Part shown: in pieces, positions 25,997 through 36,813 of the stretch
Numbering within the stretch: the first letter of the stretch is position 1
How the letters are laid out: every line of letters starts with the position of its first letter
Source of the DNA: Anastatus disparis
Taxonomy: Eukaryota > Arthropoda > Insecta > Hymenoptera > Eupelmidae
Direction: 5' to 3'
DNA length: 64,000 bases
Assembly: GCA_017163975.1 (NCBI GenBank)
Contig: JAFFSR010000237.1
Coordinates: 2,852,001 to 2,916,000 of the forward strand
Translations under genes and position numbers: made by a program
Notes under the pieces: generated by a model
The model's input: only the letters and a program-made list of their open reading frames with translations
Databases searched by the model: none
Told to the model about the DNA's origin: nothing

Positions 25997-28900
25997 TTAA
26001 GTCCTAACTTTTTTGTTAACTTTATCGTAAACTTCGGGAAAAGCATTTTCACAATCGTAAAGCTTGCGTATCTTATCGTAAAGCGTATGATCGAACATCT
26101 TTCTGAACTCCTCTTTTGTTGTATAAGTATCAGCGTAAAGCATTTGATATCCCTTGATGCTCTGAACGAATTGTTCCATTTTTCTTGTTGTTTCTTTTGC
26201 CTCGTAATCAGACGCATGCGGTACTCCGTACATACCGACGTCGACGTACATTGAGTCTGTCGATTTTGGTGAGTGAACCAAACCGGGTTCTGGTGTCAAC
26301 ATGAACGGACATAACCATAGAGGATATATCTAAATAATATATGAATTTTTAAATTATATTTTTTATAAACTTTCATATATACGTACATTGAGAAAAAAGA
26401 TCTATAGAAGCAAAAAGAGCCCCCCATGCGAGTGTGCTCTTTTAAAATAAATACAAAATCTATTTCTTGAAATAGAAAAGATATTACTTTCGACAATTTA
26501 TTTCAATCAAATATATCATCTACTTGTAGTTAATGTTCATGTATTTTAATTAAATATTTATTTACTTGGATTTTAAGAAAACAGATTTTTTTGTTTAATT
26601 AAAGCAGATGGCTATTAAAACGTAAAAAAGAAGAATTTCTTCTAAATGCAAGTGAATTCCATTTGCTTCAAAATCGAACTTCTTTCAGTTTAAATAGAAA
26701 AATCAAAATCACGAAGAAAAAAAAATATTGTCAGTAACATAATTACATAAGTATTATTAAAGCAAGTACAAACCTCAACTGCCTTATGGAACATCTTAAT
26801 AGATTCTTCAAGTGTCTCAATGGGCACAAGCATATCTTGGATGACATGTTTCGTTTCATAGAGTTCTTTGATTGATTGGGTCTGCGTTAACTTGAGAAAA
26901 GAAACTTTCGGCGGCATCGCCCATCCCAATAACGTTCTAAATATAATGTTATTTCCAAATGGAACGATATCTTGTATTTCCCAAAACAATGCACGAGTAT
27001 GACGATGATAATAGTCGCGTAGGGGTATGTATTCGGTTAATTTCTTGCAATTTTTATCCAATTTCTTTTCCACGTGCTTGAAAAACCACGGCTTGTACCA
27101 TTTTCCAACAGCATTGATTTCTTTGGCTTCAGTTTTATCTACCATTTTACCTGAAATTTCATTTACAATTAGCAATTTTAAATGACAAACAAATAATTGA
27201 TTTTTATATTTATTAAAACCTAATCATCTTTCTATAATCATTAGAGCTTTTGATATACATTTAATCAGTAGGAAATTTGGAAAAATGTTAATTGTTTTAT
27301 TTATCTAAGGTTGCGATACTTATAATGATAACTTCAACCAGTTATATCTTTATTGATAATCATTTAATTGTAAAAAGCAAAAAAAAACAATAATTATTTA
27401 ATATATATACACACGTATCGTCATTGATAAAAATTTAATCGAAAAAAAAGAAAAAAAATTACTTTTGTTTTCTCAAAATAACATTTGTGAACTCAAAAGC
27501 ACAAACCTGTCATAATAACACCTTCATCCATAGAGTACATTAAAGCTTCGACGAATTCGTTATTTTTGTCTATACTAGCATCGGAAAAAGCTTTGCAAGC
27601 TTCTTGCAATGAATAAACTGGTTTGTAATGTAATTCAACAAGTTCCTTAGCTGGTATAATATCTATATCAGCCGAAACTAAAAATCCAATTGTACCGTGC
27701 GACCATGGTATCGCATAAAACAAATCACTGTTTTCTTCTCTGCTGCATTTTACAACTGATCCGTCGCTCAGTACTATTTCAAACGCGCGACATGTGTGCT
27801 GGAATAGTCCGTATTTATGGGAACTTGTTTCAACTCCGACACCATTGATTAGCCCACCTAATGGAACGTTTATTAATTAATAATTGAATTAGTCATTTTT
27901 TTATGATTTATAGAAATGTTTAATAATATTATTGATCGTACCAACTGTAAGATCGTCTAATTCAGGAACTACTGGTATGGTCCATCCAAGTGGGTTTAGG
28001 ACTCTGGTAAGCTGACCCATTGTTACCAATGGTTCAACTCTGACGTACTTGAAATTGAATTTTTTTTCAATTAATTAAAATTCATTTTTATATTAATTAT
28101 ATATTTAAAAAAAAAAATTTTTTCTTTTATTTCTTTTTCAATTTCAGAATTTTTGTAATTTTATCGAGCTTTGATTTGATTGAAGATTTTCGAATGGATT
28201 CGAAATTGTGATTAATGGATTACACATTGTAATAATTTTTTTTTTTTATTTTATTTAATATCGCTGTATTTGTGCTATAATTGCGATGCTTATTAGCGAC
28301 GGAGACCATCAGTGTGTTTGTGAACAAAGCACATGTATCTTTTACAGAGGTGCTTGTATAAATTGGCCGAGAGCGGGATTCGAACTCGGAACCTCGAGAT
28401 TACGAGTTCCTCACCCTACCGACTGAGCCACTGACGACCTCTAATTGTATTAGTTTTATATAAGAATCAAAATTTAATCAAAAAATTTTTTAAATAAAAT
28501 TTAAACAAAATTATATTGAAGAAAATTTAAAGTTTTTTAATGAAATTTGTGAATTCCGAAAAATTGATAAAATTATATGCAACGATATGGTTATAATAAA
28601 AGTAACGCTAAAATTAAAATTGTAACAAAATCAAGCATAATGAAAACAACTTTAATGATTAGAAAAATAGTTAAAAAAAAGAAAAAAAATTACCTTTTCA
28701 TTAACGTCAATTTTCAGAACGTCGTACATATTAACCCGAACATTGAACATCGTTTTCTTATACAATCCTCGACGAAAGCTCATAGCTTGCCATCCTGGAC
28801 GCGCGGTGCACATTTTTTGATCGCTCGATTTGCTCTTCCATTCTCTGACTTGTTTCTGAACATCTCTAACTCGACTATCGTGTTGCAACGGTGCGGTGTT

Positions 28901-29059
28901 CAATTTAAAAATCAACCAGTTTCTCGCGAAAAAGTAAATTTCGTACAGAGTGTTGAACGGCAATAAGAAGAAGACGACGAAAATCCAGCGATAATGAAGC
29001 AGCGTATACTGTAACGCTCTGTCCAGTAATTCCAACATTTTTATAATTTTTTCATTCAC
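25997..29059 (-). CDS. DHCR24: Delta(24)-sterol reductase (DHCR24-like), FAD enzyme
   Basis: Flavoenzyme that reduces the C24 double bond of sterols. Insects do not make sterols de novo but convert dietary plant sterols, so a desmosterol-reducing role is expected. Exons: 29059-28694, 28047-27942, 27857-27507, 27150-26774, 26329-25997. Phases are consistent and total 1,533 nt (510 aa, close to vertebrate DHCR24). The N terminus has a hydrophobic membrane anchor ([11 protein letters not shown]) followed by [13 protein letters not shown]. The FAD-binding region includes [19 protein letters not shown] and [15 protein letters not shown]. The C-terminal half has [30 protein letters not shown] and [13 protein letters not shown]. 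The start is either the ATG at 29059 or the in-frame ATG at 29038, which fits the family better. A SINE sits in intron 1. It is head to head with BUB3. Confidence 0.95.
28239..28441 (-). mobile_element. tRNA-derived SINE, copy 5 (full length)
   Basis: Best-preserved copy: 3' stem segment, body (GTGTTTGTGAACAAAGCACA), then a tRNA-like head with intact A and B boxes. Lies in DHCR24 intron 1 in the sense orientation. Confidence 0.9.
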
Positions 29060-30568
29060 TTCTTAACTGTATCGACTGCGCAAAGATCGAATTTTAATTT
29101 CTTTGCATCCTCTTCCTCTTTTATATACTTATTTACTTATCGTAGAACTGCAACGTACAGCTGAAAATTAATTTCTTATCTTTTACGATGATTAATGTAA
29201 CAATTCAACTTTTTTTGTATTAAATTATTTATATTTTATATGATTACGAGTTATTGTATATATGTATACTTTTAATCTTATAAACGCAACACTTAATTTT
29301 GCGGATTTTATCTAATGTAAAGATAAAAATTAAACAAAATTATTTATCATGCTCAAACAATTAAATATTATTTATTACATAAATGATTTTTCTTGTTGTT
29401 TATAAGTTATCTCACATTTGTTGATAGCAATAAAATCTCTTTATTTTTTTAATGATAAACACACATTGTATACACGAAATTTATACTGATAAAATATACA
29501 TGTTGAACAAAGAGATTAATATTCAATGATATTATTTAATAAAATTTATAAAGATATATGATTAAATGGATGAAAAGAAAAATTAAAGTGTGGGTAGTTT
29601 AACTGATTTTTCTAAAAATAATTCTTACTCATATTCAAATATTATGGATACAGGGGGGATTAATGTGATAAACATATATCCAATTTAATATCATGTTACA
29701 ACCGACATATTTATAAAAATTAATTTAAGTATAGTAATTTTATAAAATAATAATTTTTTAATTAAATATTAGAATGTTATTTTATAAAATGATCGAATTA
29801 TTAAATTTTTTATTAGTTTAAAACATTTGAAAAACAATTAGCGAAATATATTATTTATAATCCTTTTTAAAGTTGCGAATCCTTATATATACATTGTTAC
29901 CTATTATGAAATATTAATTCCCACTTGATATAATTTTTTTAAAAATTAACTTTTAGAGTTTTGATTGTTTAAAATCTGAGCTTTTGATTGATATCGAAAC
30001 AAGTGATTTTATCTATGTAATTTAGTATTTAAGGTATTAATTGAGTGAATAGATAACTACTATATGACTGTTATAATTAAAACAATAAAAAATCTTTAAA
30101 AAAATGATATTAAATTTGACATTGACTTCTGACACGTATACACGATACACATTTCTATATATATACTATTATATATATAAAAAGGTGGCGCTGAAAGCTT
30201 TTTTTGCAAATCTGCAAAGGTTTTGCAGTTTCGAGCCGGCCCGCGGCTGCTGGTCTATCCTGTATCATGTGTTGGTATCACCTGAAGGAGTAGGGGAGAA
30301 AGCGCGTCTTTTATATATTCGTTGATTGAACTTTCCTCTTAACCGGTTGGAGTTGTTTAATAAACTTATCAATTTATGTGACTTTTTAAGTTATAATAGT
30401 ATAACTTAATGATAGAATATTTATACTGACTAATATATAGGTTATATAATATATTTACATTTAGAATAAACAAGTGCTCTTATTAAAACAAGTAAGTTTT
30501 ATACTTTTATAGGTTAAGTTTTTATGTTTTTATTATAAGAGAATAATTAATATTTTAATTTTAGTATA
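29060..30568. promoter_or_regulatory. divergent intergenic region DHCR24 / BUB3
   Basis: A 1.5-kb AT-rich gap between two genes that point away from each other, so it should hold both promoters. A GC-richer patch at 30180-30310 (gagccggcccgcggctgctgg) lies about 300 bp before the BUB3 ATG. A possible 5' UTR intron acceptor precedes the ATG (ttttaattttag at 30553-30564). No exact transcription start can be given. Confidence 0.45.
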
Positions 30569-31835
30569 ATGGAATCGAGAACAGAATTTAAACTCAAAAA
30601 TCCGCCAACCGATGCTGTATCAGCAGTTGAATTTGGACCCAATTCCACACAATTTTTACTTGTATCATCATGGGACAGTACTGTTCGATTGTACGATATA
30701 CAAACAAATACTATGAGGTTGAAGTATAATCATGATCTTCCAGTGTTAGATATAGCATTTCAAGTGAGTTTTTTATTTATTTATTTTATTTTATTCAAAC
30801 AATTTATTTGAAATAAATATCGATTTTATGTCCTAACACGTAAAACAATATCAATTATTTACAGGATGCTGTTCATGCGTACAGTGGTGGATTGGGCAAT
30901 ACTTTAAAAATGTACGATATTAATACAAATACAGGTACTGCTTATTTTTTTATATTTATTATATTTTAAGAGTATATGATATTTTGCATAATATTTAATA
31001 ATACTTTTTTTCTATAATATTTTTGTTATACATTTACAGAAACTATAATGGGTACACATGAGGAACCAATTAGAAAAATAGAATATTGCTCAGCAGTTAA
31101 TGCAATCTTGACTGGAGGATGGGATGCTGCTGTAAAACTTTGGGATCCAAGAACACCAACATGCGTAGGAAGTTACCTTCAACCAGATGTAGTTTTAGCT
31201 CTCTCAGTTTGCGGAGATAAATTTGTTGTTGGCACAGCTAAAAGAAAAGTTTGTATCTGGGATTTAAGAAATATGGCTGGTATGTTCCAAAGGCGAGAAA
31301 GTAGTTTAAAATATCAAACAAGGTGCATAAAAGGATTCCCCAATGAACAGGTACAATTTGTTTTGTTTATATTTATTTGTAAATAGTGGTTTCCAAAAAT
31401 TAATTATTTTTAAATTATTTATTTTTTTAGGGTTATGTTTTAAGTAGCATAGAAGGACGCGTTGCTGTTGAATATTTAGACACTACACCTGAAGCTCAAA
31501 AGAAAAAATATGCCTTTAAATGTCATAGAATAAAGGAAAACAATGTAGAGCACATTTATCCAGTGAATGCAATCAGTTTTCATTCTGGATATAACACATT
31601 TGCCACTGGTGGTTCAGATGGATACGTTAATATTTGGGATGGATTTAATAAAAAGAGATTATGTCAGTTTCATCGCTACAATGCTGGTGTTGCTGCACTT
31701 AGTTTCAGTCAAGATGGTTCCGTATTAGCAATAGGCGTTTCATATCTTAACGAAGCAGAAATTCCAGCGGGCGGTAACGATGAGAAGGAAATTTATATAA
31801 GATATGTTAATGATCAAGAAACTAAACCTAAATAA
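30569..31835 (+). CDS. Bub3: mitotic checkpoint protein BUB3 (WD40)
   Basis: WD40 beta-propeller of the spindle-assembly checkpoint, which recruits Bub1/BubR1 to kinetochores by binding phosphorylated MELT repeats. Exons: 30569-30763, 30865-30934, 31040-31350, 31431-31835. Total 981 nt, 326 aa, almost the usual length. Diagnostic stretches: FLLVSSWDSTVRLYD, YSGGLGNTLKMYDI, ILTGGWDAAVKLWDPR, VVGTAKRKVCIWDLRNM, the RRESSLKYQTRCIKGFPN loop characteristic of BUB3, and FATGGSDGYVNIWDG. All splice sites are GT-AG and the phases agree. It is not Rae1, because the RRESSLKYQTR loop and the C-terminal NEAEIPAGGNDEKEIYIRYV match BUB3. Confidence 0.96.
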
Positions 31836-33387
31836 ATCAAGTGCTACAAATATCAAACTTTTAATTTTAAAAGACAAAGTGATAGTTATCACTGGATTAA
31901 GAAAATATTTTTTAAGTATTTTAAAATAGCATTTATGATGCTTTGTATAAAATGTATTAAGTAAAAGTGATTTTTAGGTATCTTTAAAATTCATGTACTA
32001 AAGTAATTTTTTATAAACGCAACATGTCCATAAAGTAAAGACCTCACTTCTTGAATTTGATTTCTAGTTTTTACTAATTACATTGCATGTTCAGAAATAG
32101 CTGTTAGTAATAACCACTATCAGAAGTGTCAACCTCGAGATAAATTTCAGTGGTACATTTAAATTGACTAATTTATTTGAATTCTTAATTTGATAATTGT
32201 AAAAATAATTATATGTAAATAACATAACAAAATGAAACTGATACATTAAAATAGATTAGAATTTTAATGAATTTAATTGCATGTAGCTAACAACTGTTGA
32301 ATTGATGATAAAATGTTATGTGAGTTTTCATAAAGAGAAAACTTGTATCTTTTTGTCAAAGTTGATTTTATGTTTATAATAAATGAATTATTTACAAAAA
32401 ACATAATTTTTAAAAGCAGATGTCAACTATTATAAAAATTTCTTTCCTAAAGTTTTTTATGAACTAAATTTTTATGATAAAATAATTTATGAAAAATCTG
32501 GTAAAATAATCAGAATACTTGTAAAGAAACGTTTTAAAGATATATAAATATAGATGATGTGAGGAAAATGTAAAATCAATAAATATTCATGATCGAGTCT
32601 AGATTTTTATTTGAAATATATTTAAAAAATTGTTATATATAAATTGTAAACTTTGCCAATAAATTATGAATATTTATGAAAATTTGCATAAATAAAAGGT
32701 AATTTATTTATAACTATAAGACATATTTGTAATGATAATTTAAAAAGATACTCAGCACAAATAATAAAAATACTAATACAGATTTTACATAAAATATTTT
32801 TATATTGATTTTTCATTGAAATTGTATTGATTATATTGAAGTATATAATTCAAGCATAATTATTAATTTAGGAATTAGAAATTATTTAATATTCAATAAT
32901 TTAAATGTTCAACAAAAAAATTGTCAAAACTGTTACTGATAATTACTGATATCAATTTTTGAACACTCATAAAATTCATTTTTTCGTCATAATTTTTACA
33001 TATTATCATTAATTAAATTTATTCTGTATTTTATATTAACTGCGAAGAAATCAACTATTGAGGTCTTTATTTTGTAAGATGGATAGAAATAAAGAAATAA
33101 ACTTTGTTTCATATTTGATTAAAAAATAATTTTTATTAATTAAAATTTATTTCGATAGTAGAACGTAAATTATAGAATATTTGTAAAAACTATCATACTT
33201 TTACACTCTTATTAAAAATATATAAAAAAAATTTCACAGCATCTAAAATCATCAGTGTAGTACAATGTAAAAATTATTACAGCGTTTTGTATAAAACTTT
33301 TTACTGTAGAATCATTAAAAAGTGATAATAAAAAATAATATTTATATTAAAAGCGATAAATACTTTTTCTTGTCATTTATAAAAACT
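31836..33387. other. convergent spacer between BUB3 and Yb-like gene 1
   Basis: 3' ends of both genes meet here. AT-rich, with no coding signal. Positions about 33040-33190 match 39365-39490 downstream of the second Yb-like gene. Confidence 0.6.
33040..33190 (-). repeat. duplicated 3' flank, copy 1
   Basis: Shares long near-identical stretches with 39365-39490, for example GAAATAAACTTTGTTTCATA and TTGATTAAAAAATAATTTTT. Both blocks lie 3' of their Yb-like gene, at a similar distance. Confidence 0.8.
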
Positions 33388-36300
33388 TTAGACACTAGTA
33401 TAATACAATTTCAGAAGATTCGCCAAATGTTTCTTATTTTTGGTAGCATGTCCTTGTTTTACCAACACATCGGTTATAGGTGCACTAACTAAATCTGGAA
33501 AACCTTTTAATTTAGTACGTACAGTTAGTGAATCTACCCAAATAGAATTGCCAATATGTAGGAGTGCTTTTCCTTCAATCGATGAAACGCCATCTTGATA
33601 ATTAATTTCTAACCATTTGTTAACCGCATTTTTGTCAATTACTGACCATTCACGTTCTTCGTTCGCTGGTGCGATATCCGTTAAAAAAATGTTTAGTATA
33701 GAACATTTGTAGTGTAAAAATTCATCTGGAATCTCAAGCAATTGATCAGCATAAATCTTTTCACCTATCTTTCCATCATCCAAAGATTGCAGACGAACGA
33801 CTCTAGGTTTACCTGTTTTAAAATCTATTTTTACAATATTTAGTATTTTTACTCTTGAATAAGATTGATCTTTTGGATTTTTGAAGCAATAAATTTTCCC
33901 AACGTCAACGTTATCAGGAATCCTGAGATTTTTTGGATTGGAGTAATGTTGTCTCATTTTCAAATTTAATTTTAAAATTTCGTGTGGTAAAGTAGCGGTA
34001 ACTGCCTTTTTAGTTTCACTACATGTTCTTGTATATTCTAACACTCGAGCTATAATGTGCGATGCATCCTGTATATGAATGATTTGTATCTTCAGTTTAT
34101 CATTCATGCAGATATTTGTTTGTGGAGCGTCAATATCTAAAAATATTCTATGTCTATAAGGGCAAGAAAATTTTTCACAAACACCGAAATATTTTAAAGA
34201 ATCGCATATAGGGTAGTCTTTTTTCATCAAATCTTCATTAAAATTTACCCTATAAATAATTTCATGACAATCATTAGGTAAATCTACGTCAAGTTTCTTT
34301 AAAATGTTTAATATTTCTTTAAAATTTGCGCTTTGTACAAGCTCATCAAATAAAATCAGTAGTTTATTCTTGGTTTCCATTTTCGCCAGCCAGTTATTCG
34401 CGTAAACAGAAAATCTATTGTTGAATTGTATTCTTGAAATATTTGAATGCGAGTAGCTGATTAAAAATTCTACATTTGAAATTGCTAATTTTGACAGTAC
34501 TTTATCAGTACAAATAATAACAGGATACTCTCCATGCTCCAAGTTAGCCCAATTATGTTTAGCTTCGTCAATTTGAGTGGATAACGTATTTTCATGAATT
34601 AATACTGTTTTAAAGGAATCATTTGCAAGAAATGAATTCAGATCTATGGCTTCCTGAATGTTCGAGCATAATATCATCGTTCTCATCGTTAAATAACATT
34701 TTCCCAGATTTTCTGCAACTAGGAATTTTTTCTGATATTTGCCACATACTATAGTTTTTCCTTGGACTCCAAAATCTCGAGCTGTTTCTACAAACGAACC
34801 GATACAAATATATGGATTTATCATAAACTTATCAATAAAAGAAGAAATTCCATTGGTCCAACTCTTCGAAGAAATGATTATTTGCACTGATCTATTTGAA
34901 ATTGAATTTACTATATGTTTGTTAATAATTTTGTATGATTTTACCAAAGTTATGATATCTCTTAACTGTTTAGCCATCAAAATATCAGCATCGTCTAAGA
35001 CCAAAAAAGCCAACTCGGAGAAATTCAGTTTACTTGAATATTTAAAGAGTAGTTCCAATAAATATGATGGCGTGGATACAAGAATTTGAAATTTATTGGC
35101 GATATTTGTCAACAATTCCGTCTCCGAATAATCACCATGTGGAGCAAAAGCTTTGATATCCTTGCGCAAACGTAGAAAATTATTAATTTTTGCAGCTACG
35201 TTCTCGCATTTTTTAACGGATGAGCAGAGAATCAGTACAGCGGGTTTTGTAATCGAACAACATTTTTGACTCTCGAGTATTATCTTTTCGTTGTCGGTGA
35301 CAAATTTGAGAATCGGAACAGCATAACCTACCAATTTTCTCCAAGATGAAGGATTAACAAACACCGTATCTAATCCTTGTTTGATAGCGGGCCACACGTT
35401 AGATTGAAAGCACGACAATCTTCGAATATTATGATCGTTCACCATTTTCGCTAAATTTTCAGTTAATTTCATGTCTTCTAAGCGTCTCAAAGACCGACAA
35501 CGAATGCTACTTTTAATCAGAAGATTTTCACCGGTCTCTCTGTCGACTTCTATAACTGTCTCATTATTTATTCTCGCTCCTCTCTGTTTACATGAATGGT
35601 AAGGCATGAATTTCGTATATTCTTTCTTGATAATTTTATCATTTTGTTTTTGCTCTTTCGTTTCTTTCGGTTTGAATAACTGCTGAGATAATAATGATTT
35701 TGAATTTTCTTTCTGTTCATTTTGTTTTTGTTCTATCGATTCTTTCGGTTTGGATAACTGGTGAGATAATAATGATTTTGAATTGTCTTTATGTTCATTT
35801 TGTTTTTGCTCTTTCGATTCTTTCGGTTTGAATAACTGGTGAGGTAATAATAATTTAAAATTTTTTTTCTGTTTCAATACAGAAGGTTTTAAAATGGCTA
35901 ATTTAGTAGAGATCAACACTTCGCTCAAGCTGAGATTTTTTTTCTCTCCGACCAAAATTAAATCTCCGTCGTATATTTTTTTCTTAATTAAATCTGTAAA
36001 ATAAATTTTATCCGCTTTTCCGATCAAACTTTTAACAAATTCAAACGCATCATTTGGCCATTCGTCTAAAATCCGCTGTTTAGAATCCACTGGTCGAACA
36101 TTAATTTGAATAGTCAGAGTAAATTCTTCAATTGGAATAGAACTTTTTGTGTATTTTAGAGTAGATATAATCGGCACATCAACGTAGATACCGTGATCTA
36201 ACAAAAAGATACGAGCTGTTTCTGACACATCTTTCACAACACCTCGACAAATTTCATCTGGTAAATTAATATTTGTCCTGTTGATTTCATTAGAAACCAA

Positions 36301-36519
36301 CACGTCATCTCCAATTTTTGGCGTACACTTGTTCGAGTAACTTTGAAGCTCGAACTTCAAAACTTCTTTTAATTTATCGTGTAAATCGTTTCTTTTTTTT
36401 CTACTTATAAGAGGACAAACTTGAATTCTGTTAGGCTCGATGATATGAGTGACATTCACTTTCGTCACGAATGTTGGAATTTCAACATTTTTCAATTTTT
36501 CTTCTTCAAATACAACCAT
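33388..36519 (-). CDS. Yb/TDRD12-like Tudor protein with degenerate DEAD helicase (gene 1)
   Basis: Intronless, 1,043 aa. Order of parts: N-terminal extended-Tudor-like region (about 20-215); three tandem copies of a ~27-aa Lys/Gln-rich unit (about 226-295, each with a form of FKPKESKEQKQNE); a DEAD-helicase-like core (about 355-730); a CCCH finger (C772, C781, C786, H790, within CDSLKYFGVCEKFSCPYRH); and a C-terminal extended Tudor (about 805-1010). The helicase core is decayed: the P-loop position reads NPSSWRKLVGY instead of GxGKT, motif II is DDAD (509-512), SAT is not recognisable, and motif VI is NNRFSVYANN. This architecture is that of TDRD12 and Drosophila SoYb/BoYb/Yb, piRNA-pathway scaffolds. 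Orthology among those is not settled. A TATA-like box (about 36693-36700) and TCAGTT initiator (36664-36669) lie upstream, about 31-33 bp apart. Confidence 0.85.
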   Translation of the reverse strand: MVVFEEEKLKNVEIPTFVTKVNVTHIIEPNRIQVCPLISRKKRNDLHDKLKEVLKFELQSYSNKCTPKIGDDVLVSNEINRTNINLPDEICRGVVKDVSETARIFLLDHGIYVDVPIISTLKYTKSSIPIEEFTLTIQINVRPVDSKQRILDEWPNDAFEFVKSLIGKADKIYFTDLIKKKIYDGDLILVGEKKNLSLSEVLISTKLAILKPSVLKQKKNFKLLLPHQLFKPKESKEQKQNEHKDNSKSLLSHQLSKPKESIEQKQNEQKENSKSLLSQQLFKPKETKEQKQNDKIIKKEYTKFMPYHSCKQRGARINNETVIEVDRETGENLLIKSSIRCRSLRRLEDMKLTENLAKMVNDHNIRRLSCFQSNVWPAIKQGLDTVFVNPSSWRKLVGYAVPILKFVTDNEKIILESQKCCSITKPAVLILCSSVKKCENVAAKINNFLRLRKDIKAFAPHGDYSETELLTNIANKFQILVSTPSYLLELLFKYSSKLNFSELAFLVLDDADILMAKQLRDIITLVKSYKIINKHIVNSISNRSVQIIISSKSWTNGISSFIDKFMINPYICIGSFVETARDFGVQGKTIVCGKYQKKFLVAENLGKCYLTMRTMILCSNIQEAIDLNSFLANDSFKTVLIHENTLSTQIDEAKHNWANLEHGEYPVIICTDKVLSKLAISNVEFLISYSHSNISRIQFNNRFSVYANNWLAKMETKNKLLILFDELVQSANFKEILNILKKLDVDLPNDCHEIIYRVNFNEDLMKKDYPICDSLKYFGVCEKFSCPYRHRIFLDIDAPQTNICMNDKLKIQIIHIQDASHIIARVLEYTRTCSETKKAVTATLPHEILKLNLKMRQHYSNPKNLRIPDNVDVGKIYCFKNPKDQSYSRVKILNIVKIDFKTGKPRVVRLQSLDDGKIGEKIYADQLLEIPDEFLHYKCSILNIFLTDIAPANEEREWSVIDKNAVNKWLEINYQDGVSSIEGKALLHIGNSIWVDSLTVRTKLKGFPDLVSAPITDVLVKQGHATKNKKHLANLLKLYYTSV

Positions 36520-36659
36520 TTTATTAACGTTTGTCTTTTGTACTTTAGATATTAATGTTTCAGTTTAATAAAGCTTTCAAAAGTACTCTTCAAGAAGAAT
36601 AGAGATCAGATACGTGCTCTAAGATTCGATAGCACTTGCAAACTGTTGCGTGACAAAGT

Positions 36660-36702
36660 TTAAAACTGAGCTATAATAGCTGAGTATAGTCATTTATATA
36701 CT
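36660..36702 (-). promoter_or_regulatory. candidate TATA + Inr promoter of Yb-like gene 1
   Basis: On the minus strand a TATATAAA box begins at 36700 and a TCAGTT initiator has its A at 36667, a spacing of 31-33 bp as expected for an arthropod core promoter. The predicted leader is about 150 nt. Confidence 0.5.
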
Positions 36703-36740
36703 AACAGCCTTGTATGGATGTGTTCATTATACTTAAAACC

Positions 36741-36813
36741 CCGTCCATCTCTTCCATACATTACGAGATTTAGTTGTTGATTAATTTTGGAAAAGCCAAC
36801 AGGTAACGGTGAT
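36741..36813 (-). repeat. duplicated 5' flank, copy 1
   Basis: Matches 41901-41970 upstream of the second Yb-like gene (for example TTCCATACATTACGAG against TCCCATACTTAACGAG, then GAAAAGCCAACAGGTAA against GAAAAGCCAATAGGTAA). This shows the duplicated unit extended beyond the coding frame. Confidence 0.75.

Noticed and set aside
34739..35089. Plus-strand 116-codon frame
   Set aside because: Antisense shadow of the Yb-like gene.
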